DNA of 8,460 nucleotides from an uncultured Bacteroides sp. (GTDB lineage: Bacteria > Bacteroidota > Bacteroidia > Bacteroidales > Bacteroidaceae): the NCBI GenBank assembly GCA_900766195.1, contig CAAFUN010000165.1, positions 1 through 8,460 on the forward strand, in the 5' to 3' direction. Of this stretch, positions 1-6,563 are shown one piece after another (position 1 is the first letter of the stretch; each line of letters opens with the position of its first letter). Both the position numbers and the translations under genes were made by a program. The notes below the pieces were generated by a model. It saw only the letters and a program-made list of their open reading frames with translations. It was not told the DNA's origin and did not search any database.

Positions 1-18
1 AAGCTTATTATTTTTTTA

Positions 19-26
19 TATCTTTG
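19..26 (+). promoter_or_regulatory. Possible Bacteroides -7 promoter element
   Basis: TATCTTTG matches the Bacteroidota -7 consensus TAnnTTTG exactly and lies 28 bases before the ATG at 55, a sensible distance for a short leader. The matching -33 TTTG box would fall just outside the left edge of the window, so only half of the promoter can be judged. The surrounding sequence is AT-rich, where chance matches are common. Confidence 0.35.
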
Positions 27-54
27 ATGAGTCCTTAGAAAGAAAAATGTATAT

Positions 55-501
55 ATGAAATTGAATCAGTCATCCTTAGCATCTCTTGAATCAGTAATAA
101 AGAAAGCAATAAGCAAATATCCATGTAACTGTGCTCAAACAATTGTTACTGACATTCATTTACAGGTAAATCAGAATTCAGGAGAAATAACCATCTTCGA
201 TGATGATGATACAGAATTGAGTGCTACCACCATTGAAGAATGGATGGCATACGAAGGAGATGATTTTTATGAATATGTAGAAAAAATTCTTTCAACGCTA
301 CTTAATAATCTAAAAACAGAAGGTATATTCGATAAGCTACCTATCTTAAAACCATTTTCATTTGTATTGGTGGATGATGATAGAGAAACACTTGCTGAGC
401 TCCTACTGATAGATGATGACACATTGCTTGTTAACGAAGATTTATTGAAAGGTTTGGATGAAGAATTAGATAATTTTCTAAAAAACCTTTTGGCAGACTA
501 A
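55..501 (+). CDS. Small highly acidic cytoplasmic protein of unknown function
   Basis: A complete 148-residue reading frame that I do not recognise. It has no signal peptide and no membrane segment, so it is probably cytoplasmic. By my count it holds 32 Asp/Glu against 11 Lys/Arg, with acidic clusters at residues 49-52, 107-109 and 120-122. Two cysteines sit in a Cys-Asn-Cys motif at 24-26. The N-terminal 20 residues look helical, the middle (roughly 33-50 and 100-125) looks like beta strands, and the C-terminal 25 residues form a likely amphipathic Leu/Asp/Glu helix. The start at 55 follows an A-rich stretch without a clear Shine-Dalgarno sequence, as is usual in this phylum. Another ATG at 47 is in a different frame. 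The downstream gene is 154 bases away across a strong hairpin, so co-transcription is not assured. The frame is supported by its length, normal composition and promoter-like upstream sequence; the function is unknown. Confidence 0.75.
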   Translation: MKLNQSSLASLESVIKKAISKYPCNCAQTIVTDIHLQVNQNSGEITIFDDDDTELSATTIEEWMAYEGDDFYEYVEKILSTLLNNLKTEGIFDKLPILKPFSFVLVDDDRETLAELLLIDDDTLLVNEDLLKGLDEELDNFLKNLLAD

Positions 502-583
502 ATTAGACAGATATAGCCGAAAGTTAAAGAGCAGAGATAATCCGGTTGAAGTCGTTCCTTACTTTATAGACTATACCCCCATA

Positions 584-613
584 GAATAAAAGTAGAACAA
601 TCTATTTTTATTC
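584..613 (+). terminator. AT-rich 13-bp hairpin, probable terminator
   Basis: Positions 584-596 (GAATAAAAGTAGA) pair with 601-613 (TCTATTTTTATTC) over all 13 positions, with a single G.U wobble (592 with 605), around the four-base loop ACAA. The hairpin starts 82 bases after the stop of the acidic protein and ends 42 bases before the ATG of the large hydrolase. The 3' arm is T-rich and the following bases (CTTATTG) are moderately T-rich, so termination of the upstream gene is the simplest reading. The low GC content of the stem is unusual for an intrinsic terminator, and a regulatory role in the leader of the hydrolase gene is an alternative. Confidence 0.45.
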
Positions 614-627
614 CTTATTGTAGTATA

Positions 628-635
628 TAACTTTA
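628..635 (+). promoter_or_regulatory. Weak candidate -7 element before the hydrolase gene
   Basis: TAACTTTA matches seven of the eight positions of TAnnTTTG and lies 20 bases before the ATG at 656. No clean TTTG is present about 20 bases further upstream; that stretch falls in the T-rich arm of the 584-613 hairpin. This is the best candidate I see in the gap, but it is weak. The rest of 502-655 holds no reading frame. Confidence 0.2.
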
Positions 636-655
636 TTAACCTAACATTCACAGAA

Positions 656-3600
656 ATGCCCCCAAAAAGCTTAAATCAAAAAATTAAGAGGTTTCTCTAT
701 ATTCAAGAGAAACGAGTATTGAACATTACTCTTGCCTGCCTAGTAATCCCAGTCATTGCTATTGGTGCTCAAAACAGTAACCAACATGCAAGTGTGAAGA
801 AAACCGATAACGGAGTAGAAGTGGTGACCAAAGAGCATCGTAAAATGTTTTTCGAGTTCTATCGCCCCAATATATTCCGTTTATATTCAGATCCCAAAGG
901 CAGTGCTCCACAAGATCCTATCACAACCCCACCTGCAAAGATAGTAGTGAGTTCAGCAAAGGATAATCAAATTAACCCTAGTTTCCGGGAAGATGAAAAT
1001 AACATCTATATTTCATCGGAAGCCGTGAAAATCTCATTTTCTAAAAGTAAGTCCACTTTCTCCATTATAGATTTAAAAACCGGAAAAGTTGTTCTGAAAG
1101 AACTTAGCCCCTTACAATATAATAATAAAGGAGTGACGCAGACTTTATCCTCTTCCCCCAATGAGTATTTCTATGGAGGAGGATCGCAAAACGGACGCTT
1201 CTCTCATAAAGGGCAATGCATCAATATTGTCAACGAGAATGACTGGCTTGATGGTGGGGTAGCCTCACCTAACCCGTTCTTTTGGTCGACTAACGGATAC
1301 GGTATTCTTCGGAACACATTCTCAAAAGGATATTATGATTTTGGTAAAAATGAGAATAACGCCATAGCTCTCAGCCATGAAGGAGATCTATTTGATGCAT
1401 ACTATATGATCAATGATACTCCGGCAAAGTTACTAAATGATTATTATATTCTAACAGGAAATCCTGTGCTACTCCCTAAATTTGCATTTTATCAAGGGCA
1501 TCTTAATGCCTACAACCGCGACTATTGGGCCGAAGTAAATTCTGACGAAAATGGAGCCATTCTTTTTGAAGACGGAAAATACTATAAGGAATATAATCCG
1601 GTAGCTCAGACATTTGCTGATCAAGACAACCATTATGTGGAGAAAAGAAAAGCTTACGAAGAGACATTGACCAAATACAAAGAAAAATACGGAAGAGAAT
1701 TGGAGCAACAGTATCATGAATCCCTAAACCCGCAAAACAACAATAAGAAAAATAATGAAATGTTTACTGCACAAGCAGCAGTTAATCGTTATGCAGACCA
1801 TGATATGCCTTTAGGCTGGTTCCTTCCTAATGATGGCTATGGTGCTGGCTATGGTCAGGCAGGTACTTTAGAGGGAAACATTAAAAATCTGAAGACATTT
1901 GGAGACTATGCCCGCAAAAAAGGAGTCGAAATAGGACTGTGGACACAATCTGATCTGGAAACAGAGAATAAAGAAGGAGTAGCTCCTTTGATGCAACGTA
2001 GCATTTCCAAAGAAATTGGTACTGCTGGTGTACGTGTTCTCAAAACAGACGTAGCGTGGGTAGGTCCGGGTTATTCTTTCGGATTAAACGGAATAGAAGA
2101 AGCAGCAAGCAAATTTATCACATATGGACATAATGCCCGCCCTTTTATCGTCACACTTGACGGATGGGCCGGTTCACAGAGATATGCTGGCATATGGACA
2201 GGTGACCAAAAAGGCGGCGAATGGAGTTATATTGACTTTGAAATACCAACTTACATAGGAAACGGACTATCCGGACAGCCAAATGTGGGATCAGATATGG
2301 ACGGTATATGGGGAGGTAAAAATCCTATAGTCAATGTTCGTGATTTTCAATGGAAGACATTCACTCCAATACAAATGAATATGGATGGCTGGGGAACTAA
2401 TCCTAAATATCCACATATACTTGGTGAACCTGCTGCGTCAATCAACAGGAGCTATTTGAAGTTAAAATCCATGCTAATGCCGTATACCTATAGCATTGCA
2501 TCGGAAGCTACACAAGGTTTGCCTATGATTCGTGCGATGTTTCTTGAAGAAACCAACCCATTCACCTTAGGCAAAAGTACTGAATATCAGTTCATGTATG
2601 GGCCATACTTTCTGATAGCCCCCATGTACAAAGCAACAGGATATATAGACAAAGACGGCAACGATAAACGCGATAATATCTATCTACCCAGTGGCTCATG
2701 GATTGACTTCTTTAGTGGAGAACGGTATGAGGGAGGCAAAGTGATTAATGACTTCAACGCTCCCATCTGGAAACTTCCTATATTTATAAAAAACGGAGCA
2801 ATCATACCTCTTAACAATCCCAACAACAATCCGTCGCAAATAGATAACGGATTACGTATATACGACCTCTATCCCATGGGAAAGACTTCGTTTACCGAAT
2901 ATGATGATGACGGTCGGTCAATAGCCTATAAGTCGGGAGAATCCACCCATACGAGAATAGAGTTAAATGGTCCTACAGCCGGAGAGAAAGGAGTGGCAAA
3001 GGTTATAGTCAACGCTACTGAAGGGAACTTCAGCGGATTTAAATCACAAAAGAACACCCTTTTTAAATTCAATCTCAGCGAACAACCTACAAAGGTTTCA
3101 GCTCAAATAGGAAATACAACAATAAACTTATCCGAAGTCTATTCACTAGTAGATTTAATGAAAAAGAAAAACGGATATTTTTATGACAAAGAACCGAATC
3201 TTAACAATTTCGCAACCAAGGGCAGTTCTTTCGAACAGGTAAAAGTAGCACATACTCCCATTCTCTATGTGAAAATAGGAAAAACAGATATCAGTAAAAA
3301 TGCTGTTTCAGTGACGGTTGATGGATTTATTCATGATGCGAAAATGAAATATACAGGAGCTGATGCCCCAAATATTCCTAATAGTCCCGCTTTCAAGAGT
3401 GCCGAAATCTCACACAACGCTATCACACTTGCTTGGGAAAAAGCCAAAGAGACTTCTTTTTATGAGATACTCTTCGAAGATGTAGTATATTCCACCATAA
3501 AGGGTAATGAATTTAAGTTTACCGACCTGAAACCTCAGACTAAATATATGTTCAAACTCAGGGCAGTAAACAATAAGGGATATTCTAATTGGTCTGAGCA

Positions 3601-5230
3601 ATCATATACAACAGCTCCTGATCCTCTTACATTTGCTATCAAAAATATAAAAGCCATTACAAATATTCAGTCGGAAGAAGGAAACGAAATTGGTAATTTG
3701 TTGGATTTCAATGACCAAACTTTATGGCATAGCGCATATGGCAACAAGAAAGTTGCGCCTTGGAAGGATAATGAAGCAAAGCCGGCGGAACTTATACTCG
3801 ATTTAAACGGAGAATACAGTCTTGACCGACTTGAATATCTCCCTAGAAGAGAAGGTAGCAATGGCCGAATAAGTGGTCTTAACTTATATGAAAGCAACGA
3901 TGGCAAACATTGGACAGAGATAGCCAAAGATGTTAAGTGGAGCTTAAATAATACATTGAAAGTTCTAAAACTTGACGGCATAAAAACCCGATATCTCAAA
4001 TTGGAGATTACTGAAGCTGGTGGCGGATTCTTATCAGGACTCTCTCTCAATATATTCAGAAAGGTCTATAACGATGGAGAACAAGATTTGACAAATAGTG
4101 AAAAACCCGTGACTTCATTTTTCTGCATATCCGATGTACATCTTAGAAAAGGATGCACAACATGCAACGAAGCTTATGATAAAGGATTGGAGAATATAAA
4201 AAAAATAGATCAAAATGCTTCTCTCATCAATTTGGGAGATATGACAGATTATGGTTCTGACGAAGAGTTTAAAACTGTATATACAACAATAGACAACTAT
4301 TTTTCCGATCCTTCAAAAGTGTTCTGTATGTTGGGGAATCATGATGTAAGGAGTACCAGAAACTGGACTAATAACCGTGAAGAATATAAAAAGAATAGCC
4401 CGAATAGCCCCTATGAACAAGAGATACGTCAACGATATCTAAAATATAATGCAAAATACAGACCGGGAGATAAGGATGCAGAAAAGAGTGTCTTTTATTC
4501 CAAAATAATAAATGGCATTAAGTTTATCATACTCAATACAGACGAAGGGTTAAAAGATTGCACTTATTTCGGTCCCGAACAGATAGCTTGGCTTAAGGCT
4601 GAACTGAAATCATCTTCAAAGGCGAACAAACCAATATTTGTTATTAATCACCAAGCTCTTAACAACACACACTGGAGAAGCAATCAAATCTCTGGATTTG
4701 GAGAACAAGATGCAGAGGTGAAGCAGATTCTGAACCTATATCCAAACGTGTTTTACATCAGTGGCCATATACACAATGGCTTTGGAGTAGCTGAGATAGT
4801 AAACAGACCATTTGGTGTTACAGTGGATATACCTTCTTATCTACATTCTGAAAATGGTATATTAGATAACGGTCAGGCTTATTATGTAAAGGTCTACCCT
4901 AATTACGTACTTTTTGAAGCATGGAATATCATAACAGGCGAACATCTCGCCAACTATGATTTGCGCATCAGCCTGCCAACACTTCCCCAACTCTATAAAG
5001 AAGCAACTGACGCCCTGAAGAAACAAGGAAAAAAGAAAAGCGATAAGTTGGTTAACCTCGTTAACCAAGCTAAACAATTGTTAGAGTTGACTTATGATCA
5101 ATCAGCTATAGCACATGATTATAATGACGACGGCATCCGTGCTCCCAAAGAAGCCCTCTTTGATTCCATCTACTGGCAAAAGGTGAATGAACTAAGTGGG
5201 AAACTGAGTAAAGAGTTAAATAAAAAATAA
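656..5230 (+). CDS. Secreted GH31 glycosidase (probable alpha-GalNAcase) fused to a metallophosphoesterase
   Basis: A complete 1524-residue exported enzyme. A long basic n-region and a hydrophobic core (about 24-38) end in Ala-Ile-Gly-Ala/Gln, a signal peptidase I site near residue 39. An N-terminal beta-sandwich (about 45-255) precedes the GH31 barrel (about 265-720). The predicted nucleophile is Asp465 (LKTDVAWVG) and the acid/base is Asp517 (WTGD). Next comes a DUF5110-like sandwich with YDDDGRS at 749-755. A fibronectin III module (about 905-990) and an F5/8 type C, CBM32-like module (about 995-1136) follow. The calcineurin-like phosphoesterase (about 1152-1440) has all its metal motifs: Asp1160-x-His1162, GDMTD at 1194-1198, GNHD at 1227-1230, His1332 and GHIH at 1370-1373. 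A helical tail ends the protein. The GH31 motifs recall the GalNAc-releasing GH31 enzymes of gut bacteria, which act on Tn-type O-glycans; this specificity is inferred from memory of the family. Alpha-glucosidase or alpha-galactosidase activity is the alternative. Most GH31 enzymes are about 650-1000 residues and lack a phosphoesterase. ATG at 656 is chosen because later starts would lose the basic n-region. Confidence 0.9.
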   Translation: MPPKSLNQKIKRFLYIQEKRVLNITLACLVIPVIAIGAQNSNQHASVKKTDNGVEVVTKEHRKMFFEFYRPNIFRLYSDPKGSAPQDPITTPPAKIVVSSAKDNQINPSFREDENNIYISSEAVKISFSKSKSTFSIIDLKTGKVVLKELSPLQYNNKGVTQTLSSSPNEYFYGGGSQNGRFSHKGQCINIVNENDWLDGGVASPNPFFWSTNGYGILRNTFSKGYYDFGKNENNAIALSHEGDLFDAYYMINDTPAKLLNDYYILTGNPVLLPKFAFYQGHLNAYNRDYWAEVNSDENGAILFEDGKYYKEYNPVAQTFADQDNHYVEKRKAYEETLTKYKEKYGRELEQQYHESLNPQNNNKKNNEMFTAQAAVNRYADHDMPLGWFLPNDGYGAGYGQAGTLEGNIKNLKTFGDYARKKGVEIGLWTQSDLETENKEGVAPLMQRSISKEIGTAGVRVLKTDVAWVGPGYSFGLNGIEEAASKFITYGHNARPFIVTLDGWAGSQRYAGIWTGDQKGGEWSYIDFEIPTYIGNGLSGQPNVGSDMDGIWGGKNPIVNVRDFQWKTFTPIQMNMDGWGTNPKYPHILGEPAASINRSYLKLKSMLMPYTYSIASEATQGLPMIRAMFLEETNPFTLGKSTEYQFMYGPYFLIAPMYKATGYIDKDGNDKRDNIYLPSGSWIDFFSGERYEGGKVINDFNAPIWKLPIFIKNGAIIPLNNPNNNPSQIDNGLRIYDLYPMGKTSFTEYDDDGRSIAYKSGESTHTRIELNGPTAGEKGVAKVIVNATEGNFSGFKSQKNTLFKFNLSEQPTKVSAQIGNTTINLSEVYSLVDLMKKKNGYFYDKEPNLNNFATKGSSFEQVKVAHTPILYVKIGKTDISKNAVSVTVDGFIHDAKMKYTGADAPNIPNSPAFKSAEISHNAITLAWEKAKETSFYEILFEDVVYSTIKGNEFKFTDLKPQTKYMFKLRAVNNKGYSNWSEQSYTTAPDPLTFAIKNIKAITNIQSEEGNEIGNLLDFNDQTLWHSAYGNKKVAPWKDNEAKPAELILDLNGEYSLDRLEYLPRREGSNGRISGLNLYESNDGKHWTEIAKDVKWSLNNTLKVLKLDGIKTRYLKLEITEAGGGFLSGLSLNIFRKVYNDGEQDLTNSEKPVTSFFCISDVHLRKGCTTCNEAYDKGLENIKKIDQNASLINLGDMTDYGSDEEFKTVYTTIDNYFSDPSKVFCMLGNHDVRSTRNWTNNREEYKKNSPNSPYEQEIRQRYLKYNAKYRPGDKDAEKSVFYSKIINGIKFIILNTDEGLKDCTYFGPEQIAWLKAELKSSSKANKPIFVINHQALNNTHWRSNQISGFGEQDAEVKQILNLYPNVFYISGHIHNGFGVAEIVNRPFGVTVDIPSYLHSENGILDNGQAYYVKVYPNYVLFEAWNIITGEHLANYDLRISLPTLPQLYKEATDALKKQGKKKSDKLVNLVNQAKQLLELTYDQSAIAHDYNDDGIRAPKEALFDSIYWQKVNELSGKLSKELNKK

Positions 5231-5239
5231 TAAGAGTAA

Positions 5240-5280
5240 AAAGGGCTGTTTCCATAGTAGGATTCAGCCCTTTAACTTTA
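5240..5280. terminator. Bidirectional intrinsic terminator between convergent genes
   Basis: AAAGGGCTG (5240-5248) and CAGCCCTTT (5265-5273) form a perfect 9-bp inverted repeat around a 16-base loop; TCC/GGA within the loop can add three more pairs after two T-T mismatches. It begins 9 bases after the stop of the hydrolase gene. On the plus strand it runs into TTTAACTTTA. On the minus strand the stem is followed by a run of five T, so it should also stop the iron-uptake operon, whose last gene ends 114 bases away. The remaining gap 5281-5386 shows only short, weak inverted repeats and no gene. Confidence 0.8.
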
Positions 5281-5386
5281 CTATATGAGTATCGCAACCA
5301 CAAGTAACTCTAAATAACATTCACTATATGTTCAGCGAAACATTAAACTCAAATCACTTCAGCAAACGGTCTTCAACAAATCTTGT

Positions 5387-6562
5387 TCAACATTCTTCAG
5401 ACCTTTTACGTGGAGCTTTACGTCTTAATAAAGGCTTCAGATAGAGATATGCTCCCGTTAGAGGAAGTGAAGCCCCGAACAACGCAGCTAAGAAGACTAA
5501 TACTCTTCCGGGTGTACCGGCTATAGCACCCACATGAATGTCATAATTCATCCGACGAAGTTTCTCGCCCGGCTTTTTATCTACATATTTGCCTTGATAA
5601 GGATTATCTGATTTTAGCTCTTTTAACGTATAACGGTCAAACGAAAATCGATCCACATTATAATATAGTCTATGATCCGGATATCCTGTCACACTAATGG
5701 CGGCTGCAGCGTCAGCACTATCTGGAACAGATATTTCTACAGCCTCATAATGATGATGAGCAGATGCAACTTTCTCGAAAGCAATATCCAAGTTACGGGA
5801 TAGCCCAGACCTTATCGAGGTCTGTGTAGAGTCAGACGATAGAGCTTTCCAAGCAGGAAGATCATCGCCACCGGTAGTTAATTTGTAGGTGCCTTTTGAC
5901 CACCATTCCAATCCCCACACCATTCCGGTAAAGCCGACGGCAAGCAAAATAAAGCAAGTATAAAAGCCAAGAACAACATGCAAATCATACATCTTCCGGC
6001 TCATTTTAGTCTGCTTCTTCCATCTGAAAGAAAGTCTGTTCGCGGCAGCTTTCTTTGTTTTAGGTATCCAAAGAATGAGACCACTCAGAAGCACAATCAT
6101 AAACGTAAGCGTTCCGTAATTTACAATAAGCCTACCAATATTCCAAGGAAGCCATAGCGCACGGTGTCCATGTCTTACAAACTCCCAAAGATCAAATCCT
6201 CTCTCATTATCAGCATCCTGTATATCTTCTGTTTTCAGCACCTTTCCGGTGTACGGATCCATCTCTAAAGAGCAATCATAATCTTTGCCCCAAGCTCTTA
6301 TCTCCACAACCGAATTCTTATTATACGCAATAAAGTTGGGTACTCGGTTGCCAAGCGGTTGTTTTGAAAGCTCGATTACTGTTGATGGTGGCAACAACGT
6401 TCTGCCATTTGCTTCGATAAGGGTTTTGGAAGAGTCCTCTCCCACCCATCCGTTTATCTTCAAAGCCCAAATAGCTCCCGTGATACAGACAACAAAAACT
6501 ATGGCTCCGGAAATAATCCCGAGCCATAGGTGAAGTTTATGAATAAGTCTTTTGAACTTCAT
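5387..6562 (-). CDS. PepSY-associated inner-membrane protein, XusC-like
   Basis: A complete 391-residue PepSY-associated transmembrane protein. Four membrane helices are visible at about 11-33, 143-166, 194-217 and 352-376, with large segments at 34-142 and 218-351 that should be periplasmic. Conserved family features include HKLHLWLG (8-15), the His131-Gly-His133 pair, YDLHVVLGF (192-200) and YDIHVGAIAGTPGR (340-353). These membrane-proximal histidines suggest heme or metal binding. A PepSY-like stretch, DPYTGKVL at 102-109, lies in the first periplasmic part. Relatives are found beside siderophore receptors and are thought to reduce or release iron in the periplasm. In the xenosiderophore system of B. 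thetaiotaomicron the third component, XusC, is of this type. The ATG lies 1 base after the TAG of the lipoprotein gene, so translation is probably coupled. It is the last gene of the operon, before the terminator at 5240-5273. The family call is firm; the exact role in iron handling is inferred. Confidence 0.88.
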   Translation of the reverse strand: MKFKRLIHKLHLWLGIISGAIVFVVCITGAIWALKINGWVGEDSSKTLIEANGRTLLPPSTVIELSKQPLGNRVPNFIAYNKNSVVEIRAWGKDYDCSLEMDPYTGKVLKTEDIQDADNERGFDLWEFVRHGHRALWLPWNIGRLIVNYGTLTFMIVLLSGLILWIPKTKKAAANRLSFRWKKQTKMSRKMYDLHVVLGFYTCFILLAVGFTGMVWGLEWWSKGTYKLTTGGDDLPAWKALSSDSTQTSIRSGLSRNLDIAFEKVASAHHHYEAVEISVPDSADAAAAISVTGYPDHRLYYNVDRFSFDRYTLKELKSDNPYQGKYVDKKPGEKLRRMNYDIHVGAIAGTPGRVLVFLAALFGASLPLTGAYLYLKPLLRRKAPRKRSEEC

Positions 6563-6563
6563 T

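Noticed and set aside
565..575. Short palindrome TATAG-A-CTATA in the first intergenic gap
   Set aside because: Five-base arms of A/T-rich sequence are expected by chance here, and no second copy is seen nearby.
719..742. Leu-Ala-Cys at residues 26-28 of the hydrolase as a possible lipobox
   Set aside because: Thr at the -3 position does not fit and the hydrophobic stretch continues for ten residues after the Cys; a signal peptidase I site at Gly-Ala/Gln fits better.
3667..4050. A 127-codon minus-strand open frame opposite the F5/8 type C module
   Set aside because: It lies wholly inside the well-supported hydrolase gene, has no recognisable domain and its composition looks like an antisense shadow.
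4395..4410. Direct repeat of AATAGCCC in tandem
   Set aside because: It only encodes a short Asn-Ser-Pro repeat within a loop of the phosphoesterase domain and is not part of a larger array.
5375..5387. AACAA-ATC-TTGTT inverted repeat near the PepSY stop codon
   Set aside because: Too short and AT-rich, with no T-run on the minus strand after it; the stem at 5240-5273 is a much better terminator.
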